From CAZVWW01 sp964631265 (GTDB lineage Bacteria > Thermotogota > Thermotogae > MWEM01): 37,523 bases of DNA. How positions within the stretch are numbered: position 1 is the stretch's first letter; each line of letters starts with the position of its first letter. A model generated the notes under the pieces. It searched no databases. It saw only the letters and a list, made by a program, of their open reading frames with translations, and was not told where the DNA came from. The stretch lies in contig CAZVWW010000009.1 of assembly GCA_964631265.1 (NCBI GenBank), positions 1 through 37,523 on the forward strand. Direction: 5' to 3'. The position numbers and the translations under genes are program-made. Shown in pieces: positions 24,888 through 33,424 of this stretch.

Positions 24888-25583
24888 TTATTTTAACACC
24901 TTTACCGTGCCACCCGAGCGTTTTATTTTGTCCACAAGCGGTTTGATGGTAAACGACATCTCTTCGGGATATGGCGAAGAGCTTAAGTCAAAGGAAATCC
25001 TGACCCCGGGGATGGAGAGAAGTCCCTGTATCGTCCCTTCCAATTGTAAATAGTGCTGATTGTCCAGGCTCGACAGGATATCGATCAAAAAGACCCCGTC
25101 CTTATTCGAAACCTTGTAGGGGGGAGTTGAAACGGGTTCTTTCTCCTGTGTTTCCGCTTCGCCCCGTGATTCGCCTTGATTACCGTCCCCGCAATCCCCG
25201 GCGGAAGGCTCTTCCTCAGATTCTAAAACATGCTGTATCGCTTTGAGAACGGCCGAGACTTTAAATGGCTTGATGATATAGTGTTTCGCCCCGCATTCGA
25301 GTGCCTTAAAGACCATGTGCTTCTGATCAAGCGCTGATATCATGATGATATTAGCCGCGGGGTATTCAGCAATGATGTCCTTGACGGCGTGTATGCCGGT
25401 CATGACAGGCATCGTGATGTCCATTGTCACAAGATCAGGCCTGTGTTGTCTGTAGAGCTCAACGGCTTCTTTTCCATTTGCCGCTTCTGCAACAACATTG
25501 TACCCGGCCTGTTTTAATATGTTTTTAAGGTTTCTCCTCATCAATACCGAATCATCCGCTATCAGAATATTCAATGTTTTCAA
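24888..25583 (-). CDS. CheY-like response regulator fused to a STAS-like domain
   Basis: The receiver domain (1-118) is complete: acidic pocket D10/D11, phospho-acceptor D55 in TMDITMPVMTG, S83 and K105 in IIKPF. An acidic, glutamate- and glycine-rich linker (120-150) leads to a C-terminal domain of about 78 residues. Its pattern resembles a STAS (anti-sigma-factor-antagonist) fold: VFLIDI, LLSIPGVRISFDLS, and IKRSGGTVKVL. The DSSG serine of classical STAS antagonists is missing, so phosphorylation of that domain is doubtful. The start is TTG with AAAGGAAAGG before it. It follows the HD-GYP gene by 47 bases on the same strand and runs convergent to the sensor kinase, the likely phosphate donor. 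Confidence 0.8.
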   Translation of the reverse strand: MKTLNILIADDSVLMRRNLKNILKQAGYNVVAEAANGKEAVELYRQHRPDLVTMDITMPVMTGIHAVKDIIAEYPAANIIMISALDQKHMVFKALECGAKHYIIKPFKVSAVLKAIQHVLESEEEPSAGDCGDGNQGESRGEAETQEKEPVSTPPYKVSNKDGVFLIDILSSLDNQHYLQLEGTIQGLLSIPGVRISFDLSSSPYPEEMSFTIKPLVDKIKRSGGTVKVLK

Positions 25584-25630
25584 CTGCCTTTCCTTTAAAT
25601 TAAAAGAAGGTGATCTGAATCATCTCGCTG

Positions 25631-26917
25631 TTAGTTCGAAAGTTCCATAAAGGCATCAACGACTCTTTTGTCAAACTGTTTATCTTTGTTTTTCTCAAGT
25701 TCATATAAGGCTGTTTCCCGGTCAAGTGCCTTTCGGTATGCCCTGTCTCGTGTCATTGCATCCCATGTATCAGCCACACTCAGTATCCTGGAGATTTCGG
25801 GTATATCGTTCCCGACGATTCCATCCGGATATCCCGATCCGTCGGTTCTCTCATGATGATGACGAACCACTTTTGCTATCTTTTCAAGAAATCTTGACTG
25901 GCTCAGGACCTCATAACCCCAGGAGGGATGCTTTTTGATGATGGCATACTCATCATTTGAGAGTTTGGCCGGTTTGTTCAGAATACTCGCCGGTACGAGT
26001 ATCTTTCCGATATCATGCACCAGACCGGCCCAGTAAACTTCCTTTGCCTCTTCTTTTTCATATCCCATTTTTTCAGCTATCCGCATCGACAGGTTCGCAA
26101 CCATTTCAGAATGCCCTCGTGTATATTCATCATGGATCTCCATCATTCTGATAATGGAGAGGACGATCTCCTTTTGGAATTCCTCCTGTATCTTGTTCAA
26201 ACGCTGGAAGGCGATAAAGGTTGATGCGATATTACCCAATGCCCCGAACATCTTCAACGATTCGTTTGAAAAAGTCTTTTCCGAACCGCGTGAGATATCC
26301 AGTGAAATGGTTCCGGCAACATCGTTACCGATGTCAATCTCCATGATAGCCGTTTGCTTGGTTCTCTTTGTTGCGTTTAAGAACTTGTCAAAGAGTTCCT
26401 CTGGCATGTTGGGATTCTGCTTTTCAACGTTGTCAATGACAAAAACATTGGAATCAAAGTACATGGTATCCGTCGAATTCCTCGGATCAATAAAGTGCTC
26501 CTTCTTCAAAGGCAAAGATGCTAATTTCTCTTTATTATGGCCAACGGTATGGACGTATTCCCAGTTTTGATTATCGACAATGGCCACACTTCCGTAGTCG
26601 GCTTCGGGGATCAACTCAACCGCTTCATCCAGCAGTTTACATAAAAATGATTTATCAGAATCAAACTGCGAAGCCATCTCAATGAGCCTTGAGGCGGCCT
26701 GTAAGACACTTTCGTAAAGTTCGACAGATTTTACAAGTCTTTCGTTTTCCATCTCTGTTTCATTGTACTGTACACTGAGTTCATCCACCCTGGAAATGAG
26801 CCTCTTTAACTCGGTTTCATGTTCTTCACTTTCCCTCAGGTGCGTCAGGGTTTCACGGTATTTGAAAAATAGGATCACGGTTGTAACGAGAAAAATCAAA
26901 AACAATACGATAAACAT
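25631..26917 (-). CDS. membrane-anchored GAF/HD-GYP cyclic-di-GMP phosphodiesterase
   Basis: The 428 residues contain one N-terminal membrane helix (2-19), a coiled coil (about 20-75), a GAF sensor domain (about 80-235) and an HD-GYP domain (about 245-425). The catalytic motifs are intact: GHSEMVANLS, LVHDIGKI and HHERTDGSGYPDG. HD-GYP enzymes hydrolyse cyclic-di-GMP, usually to GMP, so this protein probably lowers the signal in response to a GAF ligand. The extended -10 box at 26969-26977 is its likely promoter. GGAGG lies about 14 bases before the ATG, a rather wide spacing. The response regulator gene follows and is probably co-transcribed. Confidence 0.92.
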   Translation of the reverse strand: MFIVLFLIFLVTTVILFFKYRETLTHLRESEEHETELKRLISRVDELSVQYNETEMENERLVKSVELYESVLQAASRLIEMASQFDSDKSFLCKLLDEAVELIPEADYGSVAIVDNQNWEYVHTVGHNKEKLASLPLKKEHFIDPRNSTDTMYFDSNVFVIDNVEKQNPNMPEELFDKFLNATKRTKQTAIMEIDIGNDVAGTISLDISRGSEKTFSNESLKMFGALGNIASTFIAFQRLNKIQEEFQKEIVLSIIRMMEIHDEYTRGHSEMVANLSMRIAEKMGYEKEEAKEVYWAGLVHDIGKILVPASILNKPAKLSNDEYAIIKKHPSWGYEVLSQSRFLEKIAKVVRHHHERTDGSGYPDGIVGNDIPEISRILSVADTWDAMTRDRAYRKALDRETALYELEKNKDKQFDKRVVDAFMELSN

Positions 26918-26968
26918 GCTTTTCTTAAAAACCTCCGTTTGCTGACGAATTTAGTTGACGGTGATGAA

Positions 26969-26977
26969 ATTATAGCA
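26969..26977 (-). promoter_or_regulatory. extended -10 promoter box for the HD-GYP/response-regulator operon
   Basis: The minus strand reads TGCTATAAT, a perfect extended -10 box, about 52 bases before the ATG of the HD-GYP gene. It lies downstream of the terminator of the chemoreceptor gene, so the two minus-strand units are separated. Confidence 0.55.
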
Positions 26978-27017
26978 TATTTTGGATTTTTAATAACGGG
27001 TGGTTTTCCAATAAAAC

Positions 27018-27050
27018 AAAAGACTGCGGACGTTATGTCTGCAGTCTTTT
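27018..27050 (-). terminator. strong terminator after the first chemoreceptor gene
   Basis: AAAAGACTGC (27018-27027) pairs perfectly with GCAGTCTTTT (27041-27050), and the stem continues with one G-T pair and GAC/GTC around a GTTAT loop, 14 pairs in total. On the minus strand it is followed by a T-rich tract, TTTTGTTTTAT. The near symmetry would also allow some function on the plus strand, but no plus-strand gene reads into it. Confidence 0.85.
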
Positions 27051-27079
27051 CTGAAGCAGTTTTTAGCTGTATAACCCTC

Positions 27080-29383
27080 TTATATAGTAAACTTGCTGAT
27101 ACCCTCTTCCAATTCGCTGGTTAATGATGTCAATCTTTCAGACGATTCTTTCAATTTTTCCACTGAATTGACCTGTTGATCAACCATTTCAACCATCTTC
27201 TGAACCTGTTCTGAGGCCTCAACCATGGACTGTGCCGACTGATCGGTTGCCCCGGCTATCTCATCCGCTGCAGCACTCTGTTCCTCGGACGTGCTGTTCA
27301 GGTTATGAACCGCATCTGTCACTTCACTCAGGCTTTCGAGGATGGTGTGGAACTGATCAAGTGCGCTCTGTGCTCTGGTATTCATGTCTTTTACAATGTC
27401 CACTGTCTTGGTGGAAGCTGTATTAACATCCGATACCCCCGAGCCGATCTCTTTCAGCATTCCCGATATATCCTCGGTTGATTTCTGAGATTCCTCGGCG
27501 AGTTTTCTGATTTCATCCGCCACAACGGCAAAGCCTTTGCCGGCTTCTCCGGCTCTGGCCGCTTCAATGGCTGCATTTAAAGCCAGGAGATTTGTTTGCT
27601 CGGATATCCCCGATATCGTCTTGACAATCTCTCCGACATTCTTGGCCTGTTCCTGTAGTTTTTCCACCACCTGTGAGGTTTCATCGGCCTGGGTCTCTGC
27701 ATCCCGGACAATAACGGCCACCTTTTCAAGTTCCTCCTCACCGCTTTTGGCAGCATCAGAAGTGCTTTTCGCCTTTTCGTTCAGCTCGTTGGATATGTCG
27801 GTGATATTCCTGGCGGATGAGGCCACTTCTTCGATTCCAGAGCTGACTTCCTCAATAGCGGCTGAAGTATCCTGAACATTCTGTTCTGTGTTATTGGCCT
27901 GCTCTTTCAATTCTCTGAAGGCATCTTCTGATTCTGTTGTTATTGTCTCGAGCTCGGAGGAAGAATCATCCACACTGCTGATCGCATTCACAACGTTTAA
28001 GAGTGTTTCTCTGACGCTGGCTACAATCCCCTTAAGGGCTTCTTCAAGTTGACCGAGCTCATCCTTTTTCTTCTTGTCTTCAAAGGCCACCTTGAAATCG
28101 AGCTCGCGTAAGGCAGAAGTCTTCTCAAGTAACCGGTTAATCGGCTTTCGAATACTGTAAAAGACGATCAAACCAATCAGGATGCTGAGCCCAATCGAAA
28201 TCGATATAATAATCAATATCCTGAAATTATTATCGTTAATCGAAGTCACACTGCTATTGCTCTTCTCTTTTATCAGTTTAAAACTATTCTGAAAAGACTC
28301 TGTCTGACGGACGGCCTTTTGATCGATGATGGACTCAACCTTTTCCGTTGTCTCCTCTATTGTTCCGGTAATGATCTCGAAGGCTGCCTGTCTTGATTGA
28401 TCAATATTCTGTTTGGCCTGTTCGGTCTCCTGCTGCAGCTTACTCATTTCAGCGTTAAGACTGAGTTCCTCTTTCATGATCTGAATCAGGGATTTTAGTC
28501 TCTCGATATATTCTTGAAGAGAAAGGGTTATGACTTGTGAAGAGACGGCATCATATACGGAAGAGCCGAATTTAACCTGAAACTCGATGTTGCTGATGAT
28601 CTTATCGCTTATCTCTTCTATTTCCTTTAAATAATCCGCACTCTTTTCGGGGGTGATGAAGATTTCCCTGGTTCGGAATATGATATCCGAGAATTCCTTT
28701 ACTGTTATGTCCAACACTGCCGGATCCCAGACTTCTTCAATTTCAAAGAGTCCAAGCGCTTCCAGATTGGTCTTCTCTCTTATCGCTGCGTTGACTTCTT
28801 CTTTTTCCTCTTCGGTTGGTTGTCTCAATTCCTCATATTCCTTTTTCAAAGATTCAAAGGTTTCGCTGAAACGATCGATTTTTTCCTGCTGCACCTGTTT
28901 CATTGACTCTATTTCACTGCTTTTTGCCTCAAGGGCTTTGTGAATCTCTTTTGATCGTTCCTGTCCTTTTTGCAGCTTTTCTTCATAAGTCAACTCATCT
29001 TCTTTATGAGAAAAGACCTCTTCAACTGCATTCTCAATTCCCGTTAAATCCTCTTTTATATCTTCATTCACCGAAGCTTCTTTTGCGTTTTTTCGTAAGG
29101 TTGCCAGATCTTCTTCAAATGCCTCATAGAGTGAATTCTGATTTTCCCGGTCGGAAACATAGCCAAGACTCAGGACATCCTGTATCATCACTTTGATGGA
29201 CTCTTCAAGCGTGTTTAATTTTCTGAACTCAACAAATTCGCTTTCTGAGACATCCACCTGCTCCAATATTGTTCTTCCCTGGTCTTCAATCTCATTACTC
29301 GAAAGTGCTGAAAGCGACAGGACCAGTACCAGCAGAACCACAATCGAAGTAAATCCCAAAACCAGTTTTTGAGATATCTTCAT
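27080..29383 (-). CDS. methyl-accepting chemotaxis protein (first of a tandem pair)
   Basis: The 767-residue receptor has TM1 (8-28), a long periplasmic domain of about 350 mostly helical, coiled-coil residues, TM2 (about 388-410), a HAMP domain (about 411-465) and a cytoplasmic signalling helix hairpin. The conserved hairpin tip is at about residues 600-625, including ISEQTNLLALNAAIEAARAG. There is no C-terminal CheR-binding pentapeptide. The sensing domain is about twice the size of a Tar-type four-helix bundle, and I recognise no ligand motif. The ATG follows GAGGTGAGG. The neighbouring receptor at 29498-31807 shares the plan and 58 identical residues around the tip; they are paralogues. 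A terminator separates the two. Confidence 0.93.
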   Translation of the reverse strand: MKISQKLVLGFTSIVVLLVLVLSLSALSSNEIEDQGRTILEQVDVSESEFVEFRKLNTLEESIKVMIQDVLSLGYVSDRENQNSLYEAFEEDLATLRKNAKEASVNEDIKEDLTGIENAVEEVFSHKEDELTYEEKLQKGQERSKEIHKALEAKSSEIESMKQVQQEKIDRFSETFESLKKEYEELRQPTEEEKEEVNAAIREKTNLEALGLFEIEEVWDPAVLDITVKEFSDIIFRTREIFITPEKSADYLKEIEEISDKIISNIEFQVKFGSSVYDAVSSQVITLSLQEYIERLKSLIQIMKEELSLNAEMSKLQQETEQAKQNIDQSRQAAFEIITGTIEETTEKVESIIDQKAVRQTESFQNSFKLIKEKSNSSVTSINDNNFRILIIISISIGLSILIGLIVFYSIRKPINRLLEKTSALRELDFKVAFEDKKKKDELGQLEEALKGIVASVRETLLNVVNAISSVDDSSSELETITTESEDAFRELKEQANNTEQNVQDTSAAIEEVSSGIEEVASSARNITDISNELNEKAKSTSDAAKSGEEELEKVAVIVRDAETQADETSQVVEKLQEQAKNVGEIVKTISGISEQTNLLALNAAIEAARAGEAGKGFAVVADEIRKLAEESQKSTEDISGMLKEIGSGVSDVNTASTKTVDIVKDMNTRAQSALDQFHTILESLSEVTDAVHNLNSTSEEQSAAADEIAGATDQSAQSMVEASEQVQKMVEMVDQQVNSVEKLKESSERLTSLTSELEEGISKFTI

Positions 29384-29440
29384 TAAACCTCACCTCTCCC
29401 GATTTGTCTGTATTAACATTTTAACATAAAGAAACGGCAA

Positions 29441-29475
29441 AAAGAAAAAGGCTGTTAAAAATTGCCTTTTTCTTT
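29441..29475 (-). terminator. terminator after the second chemoreceptor gene
   Basis: AAAGAAAAAGGC (29441-29452) and GCCTTTTTCTTT (29464-29475) form a perfect 12-pair stem with an 11-base loop. Read on the minus strand it ends with a T-rich run directly after the stop of the gene ending at 29498. Confidence 0.8.
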
Positions 29476-29497
29476 ATTCAATACATCAATGATAGAC

Positions 29498-31807
29498 TTA
29501 TATATTAAATTTCTGAATTTCCTTGTCCAGTTCATCTGCAAGATCTGTCAATGTCTTAACAGAATGGTTGATCTTATCGACGGAATTTGTCTGTTTGCCA
29601 ACTTGTTCGACCATCTCCTGAACCTGTTCTGAGGCTTCCACCATTGATCTTGCTGATTGATCCATAGCACCGGCGATCTCATCTGATGCAGCATTTTGCT
29701 CTTCGGAAGTACTGGTCAGATTCTGTACAGAATCAGTCACCACTTGCAGGCTCTCCAGGATGTTTCTGAATTTACTCATGGCACTCTGGGCTCTTTCGTT
29801 CATCTCGTTGACAATATCAACCGTCTTCTTGGAGGAATCGTCCACATTGTCAACCCCCGAACTGATTTCCTTTAGCATATTACTGATATTTTCAGTCGCC
29901 CGCTGACTTTCTTCTGCGAGTTTTCGAATCTCGTCAGCCACAACAGCAAACCCTTTGCCTGCTTCTCCTGCTCTTGCAGCCTCAATCGCAGCGTTCAAGG
30001 CTAAAAGATTGGTCTGTTCGGATATACCGGATATCGTCTTGACGATCTCCCCGACATTCTTCGCCTGTTCCTGAAGGACATCGACGACCTTTGATGTTTC
30101 CTTCGCCTGACCTTCCGCGTCATTAACAATGTGTGCTACCTTTTTGAGCTCGCTTTCCCCGTCTTTGGCTGATTTCGATGTGTCATCGGTTTTAGTGTGG
30201 ATATTCCCGGCAATCTCGGTGATGTTCTTTGATGAGGCGGCAACTTCTTCAACACCTGAACTGACTTCTTCAATGGCCGCTGACGTATCCTGAACATTTC
30301 TATCCGTCTCATCCGCCTCGTTTTTCAACTCTCTTGAGATCTCTCCGGATTCTTCCGCTATGGTATTCAACTCATCCGTCGATTCATTCACTTTGTTAAC
30401 GGCTGTTTTTACGCTCAACAGGGTTTCTTTAACCGAGGTGACGATGTTTTGCAGGGCGTTTTCCAGTTGCCCGATCTCGTCTTTTTTCTTCTTGTTTGAA
30501 AACTCAACTTGAAAATCAAGATTTCTGATACTCTCTGATTTTTCAAGTAATGCATGAATCGGTTTTCTGATGCTTCTTAGAATAACATAGGAGACAACCA
30601 CACTGAGAGCGACCGAGACAATCACGATGATAAAGATCACGTAATTGTTATCCGACAGATGCTCAACACTCAATGAGCTCTTGGTAGTCACCATTTGAAG
30701 ACTGTCATTCAGAGAGTTCGTCTGATCCTCTCTCATAGCATTGAGTTTGACCTTTATCGTGTCCATCGTCTTAGCAATCTCCTGATTGATAACGGTCAGA
30801 GAAAGTTCTCTCGATTTCTCGCTTTCACTCTGATAAAAATCAAGCGACTGCTTTTTACTGTCAATCCTGGCGTTAATCTCAGCCAGTTTGACATTGATCT
30901 GAGACAAATTCTCAAGCTTTCCGATATACAGATCGAGAGTCAACGGGATGGAAACTGCCGCCACCGGATCGATAGCGGTAAAACCAAACTGGGTTTTCAG
31001 GTCTATGTAATCCACTACATCTTTCTTGAGTTTACGGATTTCTTCGAGGACTTGAACTGATTCCTTTGGATTGATCAAAAGTTTCCGGGTTCTGAGGACT
31101 ATCTTGGGGATGTCGTTGATTGAAATCCCACGACCGAGGACGGAGGTCTCCCACGTCTTTTCCAGTTCAAAGAGTGAAAACTCATCGAGCTTGACTTCCT
31201 CCAGGAGGGCTGTTTCAATCTCTTCTCTTTTTTCGGATGTCATGCTCCTCATGCCTTCATATTTCTGCCTTAATTCATTCAGTTGTGTTTGGAAACTGCT
31301 GATTCTCCATTCGAAAACATTCATGGCCTTTCCCTGCTCATGGTTCAGTCTTCTGATCTGTTCCTCCAGTTCGTCCAGTCCCTTCCTTTCTTCCTTAAGG
31401 GTGTTTTGTGCTTCTATCTCAGTCTTTTTGTATTTAAAAACCTCTTCCACATCCGCTTTGAGCTGCTGCAACTCCTCTTTGATTATCGCATACACCCCTT
31501 CTTCCCTGGCCTGTGTAGTAATCTGTTCAATCCGGGTAAGATACTGCTCGTACATCTCCTCTTCTTTATCGAGTTCGTTTATATATCCAAGACTGAGCAC
31601 AAGCTCCATCATCTCCCTGATCCTTGTTTCGAACTCATCAGTCCTTTTGAAAACATTGAATTCCTGCTTTGCATTTGAGATCTGTTGAGCGATATTCTCG
31701 CCCTCCTCCTCGATCATTAAACTCGACAGCGTTGACATGATCAGGATAAGAACAAAAAGCGCAATAACCACTCCAAAAGCAATTAGAATCTTCTTTGTTA
31801 TCGTCAT
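29498..31807 (-). CDS. methyl-accepting chemotaxis protein (second of a tandem pair)
   Basis: The 769-residue receptor has TM1 (7-29), a periplasmic helical domain (about 30-390), TM2 (about 391-413), HAMP and a signalling hairpin almost identical to that of the neighbouring receptor at the tip (58 residues without change). The periplasmic parts are clearly related but have diverged widely, which fits duplication followed by change of ligand. Its ATG is preceded by GGGAGG. No CheW, CheR, CheB or classical CheA gene is in the window, so the core chemotaxis array must be encoded elsewhere. Confidence 0.93.
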   Translation of the reverse strand: MTITKKILIAFGVVIALFVLILIMSTLSSLMIEEEGENIAQQISNAKQEFNVFKRTDEFETRIREMMELVLSLGYINELDKEEEMYEQYLTRIEQITTQAREEGVYAIIKEELQQLKADVEEVFKYKKTEIEAQNTLKEERKGLDELEEQIRRLNHEQGKAMNVFEWRISSFQTQLNELRQKYEGMRSMTSEKREEIETALLEEVKLDEFSLFELEKTWETSVLGRGISINDIPKIVLRTRKLLINPKESVQVLEEIRKLKKDVVDYIDLKTQFGFTAIDPVAAVSIPLTLDLYIGKLENLSQINVKLAEINARIDSKKQSLDFYQSESEKSRELSLTVINQEIAKTMDTIKVKLNAMREDQTNSLNDSLQMVTTKSSLSVEHLSDNNYVIFIIVIVSVALSVVVSYVILRSIRKPIHALLEKSESIRNLDFQVEFSNKKKKDEIGQLENALQNIVTSVKETLLSVKTAVNKVNESTDELNTIAEESGEISRELKNEADETDRNVQDTSAAIEEVSSGVEEVAASSKNITEIAGNIHTKTDDTSKSAKDGESELKKVAHIVNDAEGQAKETSKVVDVLQEQAKNVGEIVKTISGISEQTNLLALNAAIEAARAGEAGKGFAVVADEIRKLAEESQRATENISNMLKEISSGVDNVDDSSKKTVDIVNEMNERAQSAMSKFRNILESLQVVTDSVQNLTSTSEEQNAASDEIAGAMDQSARSMVEASEQVQEMVEQVGKQTNSVDKINHSVKTLTDLADELDKEIQKFNI

Positions 31808-31873
31808 TTAAAAACCTCCCGGAATATAAGTGATCGGCCTTCTTTTGCTATAAAAAAACCTTTCTCGTTGCCT

Positions 31874-31882
31874 ATAATACCA
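31874..31882 (-). promoter_or_regulatory. possible extended -10 box for the second chemoreceptor
   Basis: The minus strand reads TGGTATTAT, one base from the extended -10 consensus, about 67 bases before the ATG at 31807. No -35 is obvious. Confidence 0.4.
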
Positions 31883-31936
31883 TTATTTGGAATAAGATTT
31901 GTTTTCAATCAAATGAAAATATAATTGCTCATCTTC

Positions 31937-31965
31937 TTGACTAAATCCGAGAATTAATATATAAT
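31937..31965 (+). promoter_or_regulatory. consensus promoter upstream of the aminomutase gene
   Basis: TTGACT (31937-31942) and TATAAT (31960-31965) are separated by exactly 17 bases. This is the best classical sigma-70-type promoter in the window. Transcription should begin near 31972, leaving a leader of about 130 bases before the GTG at 32103, with a terminator-like hairpin inside it. Confidence 0.75.
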
Positions 31966-32039
31966 GAGGTGTTGAAGCAAATACTCCATCACTTTTCAAT
32001 ATAAACTCAGGTTCTAAAAAAATGAAGCGTTGCAAATTC

Positions 32040-32069
32040 AAAAGACCGGGTAAAGATGAGGTCTTTTTT
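32040..32069 (+). terminator. terminator-like hairpin inside the aminomutase leader
   Basis: AAAAGACC (32040-32047) pairs with GGTCTTTT (32060-32067) around a 12-base loop and is followed by a run of T (32064-32069). It lies between the consensus promoter at 31937-31965 and the aminomutase start. It would either end a small RNA of about 100 bases or act as an attenuator for the downstream gene. Confidence 0.65.
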
Positions 32070-32102
32070 AATTCGTGAATCATTAATCATGGAGGTGAAA
32101 GC

Positions 32103-33371
32103 GTGAGTAAGGAGAAGAAACGTTCCAAAAATCCACGCGATATTTCTTTAGAAAGAGCTGAAGAACTGAAATCAAAGATCTCGGATTATATCAGTTCAAA
32201 AAAGAAGATACAACACGGACTGGCTTTAAACAACCGTTTCAGTCAAAACAAGCAAAAGATCCTTGACATTCTGGGAGGACGTCAGAAAGACTGGGATGAT
32301 TATATGTGGCATCTTTCCAACAGAATAGACTCTGTGGAAACGCTCTCAAAGATCCTCAATCTCTCCGGGCAGCAGAAGGAAACCATTAAAAATGTTGAAA
32401 AACGATACAGGTGGGCCATATCCCCCTATTATGCCAGTCTAATGGATCCTGAGGATAAATACTGCCCGGTCAGATTGCAGGGGATACCGTCACGCATGGA
32501 GATCGAGCACATAGAGGGTGATTTGGATCCAATGCTAGAACAGTTAACAAATCCTGCAGGGTCTATCACCAGGCGATATCCGGACAGGCTAATCATCAAT
32601 GTCACCAATGAATGTGCAATGTATTGCAGACATTGTCAGCGGCGGAGAAATATCGGAGAAATCGACAGGCCGTGTTCCAAAGAATCGATACAGGAATCGA
32701 TTGATTACATCGCCAGCAACAGCGAAATCCGTGATGTGCTGATCACCGGTGGTGACCCGTTAACTCTAAAAGACAGCTTCCTTGAATTTATCCTGAAGGG
32801 TCTGAGAGATATCGAGCACGTTGAAATCATCCGAATCGGGTCAAGAACGCCAGTCACATTGCCTCAACGGATAACCGGTTCATTGGTCAATATGCTCAGA
32901 AAATACCATCCCCTGTATATCAACACCCATGTGAATCATCCCAAAGAAATTACCCCCGATGCCAAAAGGGCCTGTGAGAAACTTGCGGATGCCGGAATCC
33001 CCCTTGGAAACCAGGCGGTTCTGTTGAACGGGATTAACAACGATAAACATGTGATGAAGGCATTGAACCAGGATCTATTAAAAATACGGGTCAGACCGTA
33101 TTACATCTTTCATTCAAAGCATGTCAAAGGGACAACGCATTTCAACACGTCGGTCAACGATGGTATTGAAATAATGGAACATCTGCGCGGTTACACATCG
33201 GGGCTCGCGATCCCAACCTATATCATCAATGCCCCCGGCGGCCTCGGAAAGACACCCATACTGCCTCAATATTTAATCTCAAGCGGAAAAGATTATATTA
33301 CGATTAGAACCTGGGAGGGAAAGATCGTCCAATACGAGAACCACGAGACCAAACCTTTCCAACTGGATTAG
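32103..33371 (+). CDS. eam: radical SAM/PLP aminomutase, glutamate 2,3-aminomutase type
   Basis: The 422-residue protein is clearly in the lysine 2,3-aminomutase family: cluster cysteines C171, C175 and C178 in CAMYCRHC, and the PLP lysine K383 in NAPGGLGK. The two aspartates that hold the side-chain amino group of lysine in the Clostridium lysine enzyme (D293 and D330) are replaced by K339 and N376, with the same 37-residue spacing. As I recall, lysine and asparagine occupy these positions in the characterised glutamate 2,3-aminomutase. I therefore expect L-glutamate to beta-glutamate, a compatible solute, rather than beta-lysine. It is not the EF-P enzyme EpmB, which is shorter. The GTG start follows GGAGGTG. 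It appears to be a single-gene unit. Confidence 0.85.
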   Translation: MSKEKKRSKNPRDISLERAEELKSKISDYISSKKKIQHGLALNNRFSQNKQKILDILGGRQKDWDDYMWHLSNRIDSVETLSKILNLSGQQKETIKNVEKRYRWAISPYYASLMDPEDKYCPVRLQGIPSRMEIEHIEGDLDPMLEQLTNPAGSITRRYPDRLIINVTNECAMYCRHCQRRRNIGEIDRPCSKESIQESIDYIASNSEIRDVLITGGDPLTLKDSFLEFILKGLRDIEHVEIIRIGSRTPVTLPQRITGSLVNMLRKYHPLYINTHVNHPKEITPDAKRACEKLADAGIPLGNQAVLLNGINNDKHVMKALNQDLLKIRVRPYYIFHSKHVKGTTHFNTSVNDGIEIMEHLRGYTSGLAIPTYIINAPGGLGKTPILPQYLISSGKDYITIRTWEGKIVQYENHETKPFQLD

Positions 33372-33424
33372 ATGAATAGGGAAGCTGTGTGCCCTGATAC
33401 AGAACAAAGCCGCATCTTCCTTTT

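Noticed and set aside
21718..31807. The hybrid kinase as the CheA partner of the two chemoreceptors
   Set aside because: It lacks the CheW-like P5 domain needed to join receptor arrays and has its own receptor-like membrane region.
31883..32083. A 66-residue minus-strand reading frame between the second chemoreceptor and the aminomutase
   Set aside because: It has no ribosome binding site, resembles no family, and runs across a consensus plus-strand promoter and terminator, so I treat it as chance.
31972..32102. A lysine riboswitch or T-box in the aminomutase leader
   Set aside because: The leader is too short, and I see neither the conserved T-box segment nor the lysine riboswitch core; only a single terminator hairpin is supported.
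32103..33371. Reading the aminomutase plus the CoA-transferase pair as a lysine fermentation pathway
   Set aside because: The aminomutase has glutamate-type residues at both substrate positions, the other kam/kdd/kce/kal genes are absent, and the genes lie 26 kb apart.
33380..33424. A terminator after the aminomutase gene
   Set aside because: GGAAG can pair with CTTCC before four T, with a small inner pairing, but the stem is short and the loop large, so it is too weak to call.
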